From contig JAGBDS010000042.1 in assembly GCA_017937405.1 (NCBI GenBank), forward strand, positions 25,252 through 89,251: a stretch of 64,000 nucleotides of DNA, in the 5' to 3' direction. This document shows positions 33,934 to 44,500 of the stretch, piece after piece; the first letter of the stretch is position 1; each line of letters begins with the position of its first letter. The notes beneath the pieces were generated by a model, which worked only from the letters and a program-made list of their open reading frames with translations, was not told the DNA's origin and did no database searches. This DNA comes from Oscillibacter sp. GTDB taxonomy: Bacteria > Bacillota > Clostridia > Oscillospirales > Oscillospiraceae. Made by a program: the position numbers and the translations under genes.

Positions 33934-34235
33934 CAGAGCAAATCCTGTAACCAGGGCACTCATTTGTGGTATACTGAAATGAAATAATGACCCATGGTCA
34001 AAGGTACAAACAGGGACTGACTGATTCAAGTCTAACCGCTTTCAAGTCATAGTGGAATATTCAGGAACGGCCTTGATTTTTTGCTTTTGGCCACGGTTTA
34101 ATACTTGCTTCACTTAGCTGGAAATACGCAAAATGTAAATAATCGAAAAAATATAACGGAGTCTGCTGTTTGAATGCAGACTCCGTTCTTTACATACACA
34201 AATGAATTGGCCAGGACGCAAACTTCCCCGGCCAA
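33934..34235. other. Non-coding stretch with a terminator
   Basis: No gene is visible. A terminator hairpin lies at 34156-34190 (ACGGAGTCTGC/GCAGACTCCGT then TCTTT) on the plus strand. A second inverted repeat ATTGGCC/GGCCAAT near 34204-34236 may end the minus-strand XRE gene. The rest is AT-rich and featureless to the eye. Confidence 0.55.
34156..34190 (+). terminator. Terminator
   Basis: An 11-bp perfect stem with a 9-nt loop followed by TCTTT, ending transcription that comes from the umuC unit. Confidence 0.8.
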
Positions 34236-34583
34236 TCAACCATCATATTCCCGCTTCCGCATGGACTCTTTCAGTGCCCGTGCCATATCGGTCAACATGC
34301 GCAGCTCCTTGGGCGAACAATCTTTTGACAGCTCGACGAGCTGGTTCTCAAACGCCTCACGCTCACACGAAATGCTGTCACACAAGAGATCATCAACAGA
34401 ACAACCGAAGACATTTGCCATTTTGACCAATGTGCTGAGGCCCACTTTTGAAACGGCACGTTCAATATGGGAGATGTTGGACGGCTCAATCCCGACCTGT
34501 TCCGCCAGAAAGTTCTGCGTCATTCCCTTGCTTTTCCGGATGTGGCGGATGCGTGCGCCCAGTGCTACATAATCTAATTCCAT
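34236..34583 (-). CDS. XRE-family transcriptional repressor
   Basis: ATG 34583 follows GGGAGGTGG. The 115-residue protein carries an N-terminal helix-turn-helix (IRHIRKSKGMTQNFLAEQVG, then IEPSNISHIERAVSKVG) of the Cro/CI kind and a helical C-terminal part (FENQLVELSKDCSPKELRML). It may repress its own promoter, since CCCCTTTT/AAAAGGGG arms stand just upstream. Likely a regulator of element functions. Confidence 0.9.
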   Translation of the reverse strand: MELDYVALGARIRHIRKSKGMTQNFLAEQVGIEPSNISHIERAVSKVGLSTLVKMANVFGCSVDDLLCDSISCEREAFENQLVELSKDCSPKELRMLTDMARALKESMRKREYDG

Positions 34584-34612
34584 TCTGCCACCTCCCTTAA
34601 AAATGATTGTAG

Positions 34613-34657
34613 CCCCTTTTCGGATGTGATAGAATGATGTTGCACTCTTAAAAGGGG
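34613..34657. promoter_or_regulatory. Candidate operator of the XRE gene
   Basis: The inverted repeat CCCCTTTT (34613-34620) and AAAAGGGG (34650-34657) has half-site centres about 37 bp apart, immediately upstream of the XRE start on the minus strand. A TACAAT -10-like box lies beside the inner arm. Self-repression is inferred. Confidence 0.4.
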
Positions 34658-34776
34658 TTATATTCATCTTTTGCAGAAGAAAACAGACGATGGCATTGGA
34701 CGAAAAAGCACACCGCCAAAGAGAACATCCTCTCTCTGACGGTGTGCCCGAATGTCAATGATCCGTAATCATTGCA

Positions 34777-35100
34777 TTACTTTTTAATCCAACCAATAAA
34801 GGTGGACACTTTCTCCAGATCCTCATCACTCAGCTCCCGCAGCTTTTCAGTCAGCGCAACACGAAGGGAGGTTTTGTCCTCCAATCCTGTAAAGAACTCG
34901 GCCGGAGAGATCTCAAAATAGGCGATGATGTTAAAGAGCTCCCTCACAGACGGCAGCGTCAGACCACTTGTGATGGAGCGGATATAGGAACCGCTCTTTC
35001 CAAGCTCCAAACTGAGCCGGTGTTCAGATATGTTCCTTTGTTCCCTCAGTTCCGTGATACGATCCCGAAGGAACTGCTCATACCGTGCATTCTCGTCCAT
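34777..35100 (-). CDS. Second XRE-family regulator
   Basis: ATG 35100 follows GAGGAGGTG. The 107-residue protein has an XRE helix-turn-helix (LREQRNISEHRLSLELGKSG, then SYIRSITSGLTLPSV). The C-terminal helix ends ELSDEDLEKVSTFIGWIKK, common in small Firmicute XRE regulators. It is divergent from the SLOG gene at 35268, so it may control it. Confidence 0.88.
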   Translation of the reverse strand: MDENARYEQFLRDRITELREQRNISEHRLSLELGKSGSYIRSITSGLTLPSVRELFNIIAYFEISPAEFFTGLEDKTSLRVALTEKLRELSDEDLEKVSTFIGWIKK

Positions 35101-35192
35101 TGCGCACCTCCTCTGCTGCTTATTATTGTAGACTGAATCAGGAGGACACATTGGAGTTTATAATATCAGTTTTATCTTTATTTTCTTATTTA

Positions 35193-35221
35193 TTGATGGT
35201 ACAATTATTAAAATCTAAAAT
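35193..35221 (+). promoter_or_regulatory. Promoter of the SLOG/DUF1273 gene
   Basis: A -35 box TTGATG (35193-35198), a 17-bp spacer and a -10 box TAAAAT (35216-35221), about 47 bp upstream of the start at 35268. It lies in the AT-rich gap between divergent genes. Confidence 0.7.
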
Positions 35222-35267
35222 CAATTCGTTTTTTTAGTATGAATTAGATGAGCAAAGGGGTGGTTGT

Positions 35268-35813
35268 ATGGAGAGCTGCGCAATTACCGGTCACAGGCCC
35301 AACCGATTCAAGTGGAAGTACCAAGAAGATAGTGCGGCCTGCAAGCGATTAAAAAAACGCCTGAAAGATCAATTCATGCTGCTTTACCGGCAAGGTGTGC
35401 GGCGCTATTATGCTGGCGGGGCATTGGGTGTTGATATGTGGGCGTCTGAAATTTTGCTTACACTCAAAGCACAGCCTGAATTCCGCAATCTTGAACTGTT
35501 CATAGTGATTCCCTTTGAGGGATACGACAATTGCTGGGACGCACGAAACCAGCTCCGAATGGCCGTAATTAGACAAGAAGCTACCGACGTCATAACCATT
35601 AGGTCGGACGATCCGTTTTCCCCTTCGAAAAACTATCGGAGGCGAAATCAGTATATGGTCAACCGATCTGATTGCCTTCTTGCTGTATATGATAATGATC
35701 GTTCTATCCGCAGCGGAACGGGGATGACCGTTCACTATGCCGAGCAGAAAAGGCTTCCCATTATCCTAATCCACCCAGACACCGCAGTCGTATCACAACT
35801 AAGCGCCCAATAA
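35268..35813 (+). CDS. SLOG-domain protein (DUF1273/YpsA-like)
   Basis: A 181-residue protein with AAAGGGGTGG upstream. It shows the SLOG/DUF1273 signature: an N-terminal AITGHRP, then YYAGGALGVDMWASEI, and a C-terminal RSGTGMTVHYAEQ segment. SLOG proteins bind nucleotide-derived ligands; YpsA relatives occur widely in Firmicutes and on mobile elements. The AT-rich promoter region and its own terminator show it is a separate unit. Confidence 0.88.
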   Translation: MESCAITGHRPNRFKWKYQEDSAACKRLKKRLKDQFMLLYRQGVRRYYAGGALGVDMWASEILLTLKAQPEFRNLELFIVIPFEGYDNCWDARNQLRMAVIRQEATDVITIRSDDPFSPSKNYRRRNQYMVNRSDCLLAVYDNDRSIRSGTGMTVHYAEQKRLPIILIHPDTAVVSQLSAQ

Positions 35814-35853
35814 CGTACTTTCCTGTTTAAAATAGGATAGACCGATAAAGAGC

Positions 35854-35892
35854 AAAAAATGGAGTCTGCCAGTTTGGCAGGCTCCATTTTTA
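35854..35892. terminator. Bidirectional-type terminator
   Basis: A stem AAAAATGGAGTCTGCCA/TGGCAGGCTCCATTTTT with a small internal mismatch, A-rich on one side and T-rich on the other. It ends the SLOG transcript. Confidence 0.85.
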
Positions 35893-36037
35893 TAAAAACA
35901 ATATTGGGTTCACAGCTATAGTGTACAGACGGTTTTTTGCTTACAATATGTTTGGCTGCAGATTCCGTGTTCCTTACACCACACAAGAACACTCTGTCCT
36001 CTACTCCTGCACTCTGTGACTCGTTCTGCCCATAGTG

Positions 36038-36187
36038 CCAAATTATGCCGTCTCCGCCATGCAGTGGGCCACCGGAGCGGGCGTGGTGTATGGCACCACC
36101 GATACCACGCTTTCCCCCAAGAGCAACGCTACCAGAGCTCAGATCGCCGCCATCTTCCAGAGATATTGTAAGAATGTGGCAAAGTAA
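36038..36187 (+). pseudogene. 3' remnant of an SLH-domain surface protein
   Basis: Fifty codons in frame to a TAA at 36187 read PNYAVSAMQWATGAGVVYG, then TLSPKSNATRAQIAAIFQRY. This is the last SLH repeat of an S-layer-homology protein. The same part of the giant protein at 38535 reads EYAVPAMQWACGSGVVGG and STTRAQIATMMMRFC, so the two are related but not identical. No upstream coding sequence exists, so the rest of the gene is lost. Confidence 0.85.
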
Positions 36188-36252
36188 GTTGGCCTCAAAT
36201 TCTTGGTTTCAGCAACTAACGTATAAACTACATAACTGATGTTACTTTCATA

Positions 36253-36293
36253 AGAACAGGGTGCGAGGGAATCATTCCTCGCACCCTGTTCTT
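36253..36293. terminator. Strong symmetrical hairpin between convergent units
   Basis: A 16-bp stem AGAACAGGGTGCGAGG/CCTCGCACCCTGTTCT with an 8-nt loop. It stands after the SLH remnant and facing the 3' end of the histidine kinase, and can serve both strands. Confidence 0.8.
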
Positions 36294-36327
36294 GCACCTA
36301 TTTACTTTGGAGCTTGCAGCAGGGGAT

Positions 36328-37587
36328 TCACAGCACCATTCTCAATCGAAACCAACCATCTGACGCCTCAAACTGATAGACGGCGCCATACTTTTGGCAG
36401 AAAGAAGAAATCGACTGAACTCCCAAGCCATGATCCTCCCGCTCAGAAATGGGTAAGCCCTTCTCATCAAACCGCACCTTATTTGCATAGGGATTTCCGA
36501 TTTCCAGCATCAGTCCGGGTCGGGCAATGACCTTGCAGTACAGTTCCCGCTTCTCCTCGGGCAATTCCGTGCAGGCGTGGATGGCATTTTCCAGGGCATT
36601 GGCAAAGACAATGGCCAACTCGCCCTCATCGACCGGGAGCGTGTCCGGCAGAGCGATTTTCGCATCCACCCGCACGCCCTGACGTTGCGCCTGATCGAAA
36701 TAGGTGGAGAATACCGCATCCAGTACGGGCGGGCGGCACCAGTGTGTTGTCTTGTGCTCATCCAGCCGCTTCTGCGCCGCATTGAGGAAATCCAATGCGG
36801 CCGTCTGTTCGCCCCGAGCCACCAGCTCGGCCACTGTCTGGAGACGGTGGCGCAGGTCGTGGCGCTCGGTGCGGATGGATTCCTCCGCCGTCCGCACCGC
36901 CTCCATCCGATTTTGCAGAGCGGATAGCTGCAAAGCGGACATCTGGGCGCTGTGCCGGGCTTCCATTTCCTTTCGAACGCTGGAAAAGAGAAACATGAGC
37001 ACCGTGTAAAACCCCATCATCAGCAGGGTAACGGCGGGTTTCAGAACGGTACTGCTCAGATCCCGACCCACATAGCCGGGGATCAGGTAAATGACGATCG
37101 CATAATAAGCCGCCATCACCAGGCAGATGAGCCACCAGCCATGGCGCAGCTCCAGCAGAATCTGAAGAAAGAGCGGGCGCAGAAAGCGCAGAAGGAACCA
37201 AAGGACGAGGGGCGTGATCAGGACATAGGCCAATACCATCGCCCAGACCCGGTTGCCGGACAGATAGTAGACCAGACCGGCCATGTGCTGAACCACGGTA
37301 CAGAACAGAACGGTAGACAGAAACTGGAACACCAGCCGCCAGCCCCGATAACGGCTCAGGCAGGTAAACAGCATCAGGGCGGGAAGATGCACTGCCGGCG
37401 TATAGAGCCGCACTGTGGCCTCAATCCCCAACGCACAGTAAATAAGGATCAGCGCCGCCATGAGCAAAATCGTGGTGCCGTAGACGGCCAGCGCGTTTTG
37501 CCTGCGGGAAAGTCGACTGTCCACAAACAGCAGCACCATGGTCATACCAAGGACTGTCATATACAACAGAATGCCCAACGCTACCAT
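36328..37587 (-). CDS. AgrC-like sensor histidine kinase (GHKL family)
   Basis: ATG 37587 follows GGAGGAG; the product is 419 residues. About six membrane helices fill residues 1-200 (for example LGILLYMTVLGMTMVLLFV). The dimerisation helix carries the phospho-acceptor His in RTERHDLRHRLQTV. The GHKL ATPase domain has the N-box FANALENAIHAC and a G-box EDHGLGVQSI. The start overlaps the regulator gene stop (ATGGTAG), so the pair is translationally coupled. No AgrB/AgrD-like peptide genes are seen beside it, so the signal is unknown. It points away from the giant surface gene it probably controls. Confidence 0.9.
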   Translation of the reverse strand: MVALGILLYMTVLGMTMVLLFVDSRLSRRQNALAVYGTTILLMAALILIYCALGIEATVRLYTPAVHLPALMLFTCLSRYRGWRLVFQFLSTVLFCTVVQHMAGLVYYLSGNRVWAMVLAYVLITPLVLWFLLRFLRPLFLQILLELRHGWWLICLVMAAYYAIVIYLIPGYVGRDLSSTVLKPAVTLLMMGFYTVLMFLFSSVRKEMEARHSAQMSALQLSALQNRMEAVRTAEESIRTERHDLRHRLQTVAELVARGEQTAALDFLNAAQKRLDEHKTTHWCRPPVLDAVFSTYFDQAQRQGVRVDAKIALPDTLPVDEGELAIVFANALENAIHACTELPEEKRELYCKVIARPGLMLEIGNPYANKVRFDEKGLPISEREDHGLGVQSISSFCQKYGAVYQFEASDGWFRLRMVL

Positions 37588-38321
37588 GACGGTGTCTCCT
37601 CCAGCCAGTATCTGCCCCACGCGCTCTTGAACGCGGCTGCCGCAGTGCGCGGCAGCGCTACAGCCGCGCCGTTGTCCAGCAGGGCGGTCTGGCCGTTTAC
37701 CCCGGCCACATGCTGGAGATTGAGCACGAAGCTGGCTCCGCAAGGGCAGAACCGGGAATCCGCCAGAAGCGGGGCGGCCATCTCCATGAACGGCATCCGG
37801 ATCGTCTGGGAATCCACCATACCGTCGGTGCAGTAATAGCGCATAATCCTGCCCACCCGTTCCACATATAAAATGCGGTCCAGCAGGATACGCCGGGGGC
37901 CGGTTGATGTCGGAACCACAATGCCGTTGCTTCGCCGCCCGTCCAGCTTATCCGCCGCCGCATCCAGAACCCGGAACAGTTTCTCTTCCTCCACAGGTTT
38001 GAGCAGATAAAAGAAAGCCCCCACATCGTAGCTGTCGGCAGCGAAGTCGTTGGAGCTGGTCAGATAAATGATTTCGCCGCCATCTCCCAGCTCGCGCAGC
38101 CTTCGCCCGGTCTGGATGCCATTCAGCCACGGCATGAGAATGTCCAGCAGATAAAAATCAAATCCGTTTTGTGTTCTGGCCTGTTCCAGCAGAGCCTCTC
38201 CGCTTTCAAAGGAGACCACCTGCCCGTTCACCCCGGGACGGATATGGAGCCAGGTGCGCACCAGCGCCGCCGTTTTTTCCCGGTGTTCCGGCGCATCGTC
38301 ACAGACCGCGATCCTCAGCAC
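37581..38321 (-). CDS. LytTR-family response regulator
   Basis: GTG 38321 is the start, with GGAGGGAGG upstream, giving 246 residues (MLRIAVCDDAPEH). The receiver domain has Asp8/Asp9 and the phospho-acceptor Asp60 in YLLDILMP, and Lys in LLKPVEEEK. The C-terminal LytTR domain (about 145-240) has the pattern ILYVERVGRIMRYY and FVLNLQHVAGV. It is paired with the kinase downstream in the same operon and is divergent from the giant gene at 38535, whose upstream region it probably binds. Confidence 0.9.
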   Translation of the reverse strand: MLRIAVCDDAPEHREKTAALVRTWLHIRPGVNGQVVSFESGEALLEQARTQNGFDFYLLDILMPWLNGIQTGRRLRELGDGGEIIYLTSSNDFAADSYDVGAFFYLLKPVEEEKLFRVLDAAADKLDGRRSNGIVVPTSTGPRRILLDRILYVERVGRIMRYYCTDGMVDSQTIRMPFMEMAAPLLADSRFCPCGASFVLNLQHVAGVNGQTALLDNGAAVALPRTAAAAFKSAWGRYWLEETPSW

Positions 38322-38534
38322 GGGTATCCCTCCCTCCTCAAATTTTACGCAGAAAGACACGAATTCTGCACAAGAAGCCAAAATGCGTATCGAATGATTT
38401 ATACTCAAGATAACATGTTCGATTTGGCCCGTCAAGCGGTCGCTCTGAAGAAATGCGGAAAGAGGGAACCACCGTTCTTTTCCCGCTGAGCGCTGAGCAA
38501 AGAAACGCTTTGCTTGAAACAGGAGGAACAAGCG

Positions 38535-41500
38535 ATGAAAAAGAGAATTATAAGCATTCTGCTCTGTCTGACGATGTTCGTGACGCTGCTGCCCACCACG
38601 GCGTGGGCGGACAATGTGGACGACCCGGATCCGCAGGAGGAAGTCATACAGGAGCAGCCTTCTCCCGAAGAAGGAGGTCCCGTACCCGAGGAGCCTGAGT
38701 GCGAGGAAGATGAGCCCGCGCCCGGGGAAGATGAGCCCGCCCCCGCGCTGACCACGCCGGAGATCGAGGAGCGCCTCTACGACGAGGAAACCTCCGAGAT
38801 GCTGCTCTCCGTCCCCGGCGAGTGGGACAGCTATGCATGGGAGGCGTATTTCGGCGGAGAATGGATCCCCTGCGACGAGGAGACCTCCGCCGAGATGGTG
38901 CTGAGCAAGGAGGTCTACGTCCAGTACGGCTTCCGCTGCACCGTGACCAAGGACGGCCAGAGCGTGACCTCCAAGCCCTACGCCTACGACGACGCGGTGT
39001 GGGAGAGCAGCGATATTACGCGCTACGACGTGAGAAACCGCGGCAGCGACGCGCTGACCGCCAGCAGCTCCTACATCAAGTTTTACCAAAATTCCCGGAA
39101 TCGCTTTGACATTCATGGCGTTGACAACGGCAAAGAATTCAAGACCACCTTTATGGACGGCGGCTACCGCACCGCCGTCTCTCTGGACGGGGGCGCTTCC
39201 AAGGTCGAGGTTTCGTATACGGGCAACACTGTACCTGTGGGCGGCTCCCTGACCGCCCAGACCAGTCTGGACATTGTCTACGGCGGCCGCTATGTGCAGA
39301 TCGCCTACAAGGTGACCAACAGCGGCTCAACAACCAAAGACTTCCGGATCGGCTCCAGTGCCGACGTGATGATCGACAACAACGATAAGGCCGAGGTCAA
39401 GGGCAGCACCGCCGGCCTGACCATGTCCGGCAGTCCCAAGAACAGCTACACCTTCAATCTGGTGGCTCCCACCTGCGATACCCTGTGGTACGGCTACTGG
39501 ACCCAGGCCTACGACAATGTATTTACCAATCGCGCAGACAGGAACACCCCTTACAACAAGGACAGCGGCATGGCCTGGTCCTGGAGCGGCTCCGTGGCCC
39601 CCGGAGAGACCTGGACCCGCTACGTCCTCATTGGCGCAGGCGAGCTGCCGCCGTCGCCGTCTGCACCTGCGATTCCCGACTTGACCACCCGCACCGTGAC
39701 GGCGGGCGCAGAAGAAACCTTCACCGGCACCGGTCAGGCCCGCACCACCGTCCACATCACCGTGTGCGGGCAGGAGGCCAGCGCCGTGGTAGACAGCAAT
39801 GGCAGCTTTACCGCCCAAATCACCATCCCGGCCAACTACCCCGATGCGACCGCCGCCGTCAACTACTGGGCCACTACCGACGAGGGCGGCATCTCCGAGA
39901 TGAAGACGGCAACGGTCAACGTCCTCCGCCAGCCCCAGGTCAATCTGACCACCACCACTACCACGGTGATGGAGGAGGATATTCTGAGTGAGAGCTGGTA
40001 CAAAGGCTTCATCAAAAGCTCCGTGGGCAATGTGACGTATACGACCATCGACACTTCCACCCCCGGGACGGACCACACCGTTACCTACACAGCAAAGGTC
40101 GACGGTTTCGATGATGCCACAGAAACCCTCAACGTCAAAGTCCTTCCCAAGCCGGCGGAGCTGACCCAGACCACGGTCACCGGAACCACTTCCTTCACCC
40201 TGTCTGCCACCATGACCTACACCGGCGGCAAGGCCTACACCGAGACCGGCTTCGTCTACGGCGCGCTGCAGAACCCCACTCTGGCCCTTAACGACGGCAA
40301 AGTGACGATCTCCCCGGCGGTGAACACCAAGGGCGGCACGCTTTCCGCTACGCTGACGGCTGATCAGCTGACAGAGGGCATCACCTACTACGCCCGCGCC
40401 TACGCAAAATGCGGCGATACCGTCATCTACGGCGCACAGAGCACCGGCTTCGGTCTGGGCGCGCCCAGCTACGGCGCCTTCTCTGTCACCAATAACGGCA
40501 ATACCTTTACCATCACCCGCATCGGCGGCAGTAGCGGAAAGCAGACGGTGTACTACCGCACGGTGAATGGCTCCGCCATCGGCGGGACGCATTTTACCCA
40601 TGCGGCAAGCACCCTGACCTTTGCCGCCAGAGAGACCAGCAAAACCGTGACGGTGACCGAGAATGCTGTGACGAGCATCTACGGCGGTAAAGCCGCCACG
40701 GCCTACTCCAACGCCGACCGCACCTATTCTCTGGAGATTTACCGTGTGGAAGGCGGCGCCACCATCGGCACATCCACGGCCACCCGGACGATGACGATGG
40801 ACAGCGGCTATTCGGTTGACAGGAAAATGTTCAATCAGCCGAACTACGCTACCGTAGGCCCCTCCGGTCAAACCCAACGAGGGGACTACAATGACGATCA
40901 TCTGGGTTGGGCAGATAGTAATAACGTAGGAAGTGCCGCGAAAGAAACCATAGATATCCCGTTTGCCCAGCTTCCCAATCGGGAATACTGGGCAAACGTC
41001 GGGTACAGATTGGGCTATCAGGTGTTTTTTACCGCGTGGGAAACAAATGACGGCTATCAGCATATCCAAATAACGCCGGGTGACGCATTGGATACTGCCT
41101 TTTACCCCTATGAGGGCAAATATAAGGATCGGGATTCGGATACCGTAATTTCGAGCCTGAATGACGCGAAATACAAGGCCATTTATGCGGTGACCTTTGA
41201 GCATGGCGGCAGTGGTCAAAGCAGCACGAAAGTACAATACTCCCTTCCTGGGAATGTGCTTGGCTACGGCAATGCGAACTTTACGAAACTCGCCGACAAA
41301 ACCGGATATTACAGTGCGAGTGAAAAGGCGTTTTTGATACCCTTTGATACTGAGAAAATCACGCTGGGCTTCGGCGGAAGCGGAAGCAACAATGACAAGT
41401 GGTATACGGATCAGATCATTCACCGGTTCAAGGTGATCGACAATCAGGAACCCCAACTGATAGGCATCGCCCCCATGGCGGGCGGCACTTATCTCCCCGG

Positions 41501-44500
41501 GGACAAGGTCACCGTCTCACTGGTCTTTGACGAGATCGTAGACAGCACCAACAGCGGATTGAACAGCAATTCTACTATCACTACCAACTGGGGTACCTTC
41601 ACCTACGCCGGGGGCGCGGATACAAATGTGCTTTACTTTACCGGCACCGTCCCGGAGAACGTCAGCGGCCCTATCAGACTGATCAAATTGAACTGCGCCA
41701 GCCAGATCAAGGACATGTGTGATACCGCGGAAACCGCTTCCTCCGGCAGCGGCAGCAGTGATGTCACCGTGGGTTCTGCTGCCAAACCTACCGTCAGTGT
41801 GGGCGCCATCACCAACAGTAACGGCACTCTGACGGCCACCATTACCGCCGCCAACGCGGGAAAGCTGGAATATGTGTGGAGCACTGAACCCACTGCCCCC
41901 GCTTACGGCTGGAAGATGCTGACCAACACCAGCAGTGCCACCGTCACCACCCGCCAGACCAGCGGCACCTGGTATCTCCACGCTCGGGCGACCAACAGCG
42001 ATGGCTGGGTGGTCTACGACTGCAAGAGCTATACATTCAGCGGCAGCACGGTGATCCTGCCCGACTTGACGGTCTCCGTGGACAACACGAGCTGGGCAAA
42101 GGAACGAGAAATCACCCTGACGAAAACCCCGTCCAGCGCAGCGGTAACCGTCTCCGGGCCGGGCATCACGGGGAACCAAACTGTGAGCGGAACCACCTAC
42201 ACTGCCAAGGCGAACGGCGTGTACACCTTCACCCTGACCTCCGGCAGCGAGACCGTCACGAAAACGGCCACGGTGAGCAAACTGGACACCACCGCCCCCA
42301 CGGTGACGGTCCATGATCTGGCCAACCGGAACCACACCGAGGCCGTTACCCTCACCGTCACCGCCGCCGACACCGAATCGGGCGTCAGCACCGTTACCGG
42401 CACATGGTCTAACGGCAGCAGTTCACAAAACGCCGCCATTACCGCCAACGGCGACGGCACCTGGACGACCACCTCGCCCGATGTAAGCGGCACATGGACG
42501 CTCTCTGTCACCGCCACGGATACCGTGGGGAACAGCGGCACGGTCGCTTCGGCAGCCTACACCATCAACGCCACCCGACCCACGCTCACGGTGACGAAGC
42601 AGAGCGAAACCACCCGAGGCGTGACCTACAGCTATTCCGTTGCTGACAACGGCAACACCGGCGTGACGGTTCAGCTCCCTGACGGCACGACCACGACAGA
42701 AACTTCCGGCACCTTCACCATCACCGAGCCGGGTACTTATACCATCAGCGTCACCGACGACGCGGGGCATTTTGTTTCCCAGACCATCACAGTGGCCCCG
42801 CCCAGCAGCGGGACTTTGGACGGCGTGAAACCCGATGTGCGCTGCGACGCGAACCCATGGACATGGACGAACGGTGATGTCACCGTCACAGTGAATATCT
42901 ACGAGGCGGGCAGTACGCCCACGGCAAAATATGGCGCAGGCAGCACTGCCAACACAAGCTTGACCGTGACCAGCGACACGGAGACCGGCAGCTACACCGC
43001 CAGCTTTACCGCCACCGCAAACGGCACCTATACCGTCACCGCCACTGACGCGGCGGGCAATGTAGGTACGGCGACGGTCGTAATCGACTTCATTGACAAG
43101 GACAACCCCACGATGACCGCCACCGGCATTGCCAGCGGATGGACCAGCACGGCCCAGACCGTGACCCTGACCGCCGCCGACGCCGCCAGCGGGGTCAAAT
43201 CGGTGGAATACGCTATCACGGATTCCAATACTGTTGTCCCCGCCGATTTGACCGCCCTGCCCGAAAGCAAGCAGGTCACCGTGTCTGGCAACGGCACCCA
43301 TTACATCTATTACAAGGTGACCGACAACGCCGGAAATGTGCTCACCGACCGGACAAACGCGATACAGATCAACACGGTTGTCCCCGAGCTGTCCATCACC
43401 GGCGGTACCAGCGGCGCGGAAAGCCTGACCCTGACTCCGGTCATCTCTGGCACCGACGCTGTCGTCACCGTCAGCAAGGACGGCGGCGCGGCCCAAACCG
43501 TCACCGGCAGCAGCTACACGATTGCGTCCGAGGGTACTTACACCTTCACCGCCACCTCCAACGCCGGTCTGACCGCCACGAAAACAGTCACCGTGTACGC
43601 CGTCACCTTCGGGAACACGGGCGGTTCTGATGTGGCAAAGCAGCTTGTGGTCTCCGGCGGCACGGCCACCAGTCCCACGCCCCCCACTCAGACGGGCTAC
43701 ACCTTTAGCGGGTGGCAGAAAGACGGCTCAACATTTGATTTTGGAACAGCGATTACCAGTAACACCGCTCTCACCGCCGTCTGGACCCTGGACGCTCCCA
43801 CGGTGACGCTGGGGGCTGACAAAACCACCGCCACATACAACGGCGGAAGCACCGTCATCACCCTCACTGCCAACGCCGGCCACGCCGCGTCGGACCTGAC
43901 CTATACGTACGAGTGGTACAAAGGCGGCACAAAGCTGGACGGGCAGACCGCTTCCACGCTGGAACTGAAGACCGTGGCCGACAGCGGCAGCTATACGGTG
44001 AAGGTCACGGCCTCCAAGGGCGGCCTTACCTCCAATCAGATCGAAAGCAGCGCCGTGCCCGTAAGCATCACAAAGGCCACGCCCAGCATCAGCACCAATC
44101 CCACGGCGTCGGCCGTCACCTACGGACAGAGTTTGTCCAACAGCACCCTGTCCGGCGGTACAGCAAAGAACCCCAATAACACCGCCTTGACAGTTTTCGG
44201 CACGTTCACATGGACGGCCAGCTCCACAAAGCCTGCCGTTTCCGACAGCGGCAGCACCGCCTACAGCGTCACCTTCACGCCTGATGACGTCAACAACTAC
44301 AACAGTGCGTCCACAACCGTGACGCTGACGGTGGACAGGAAAGAACTGACCCCCAGTGTGAGTACGGTAAACGGCAAGACCTACGACGGGAACACCGCCA
44401 CCACCGGCACCCTCACTCTCTCCGGCGCGGTGAACGGTGAGAATCCCGCAGCTACCGGCATCATCGCCTTCACGGACAAAAATGTGGGGATGAGCAAGAC

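Noticed and set aside
39327-41456. A 709-residue minus-strand frame in the giant gene
   Set aside because: It is an antisense shadow without motifs, opposite a well-supported plus-strand gene.
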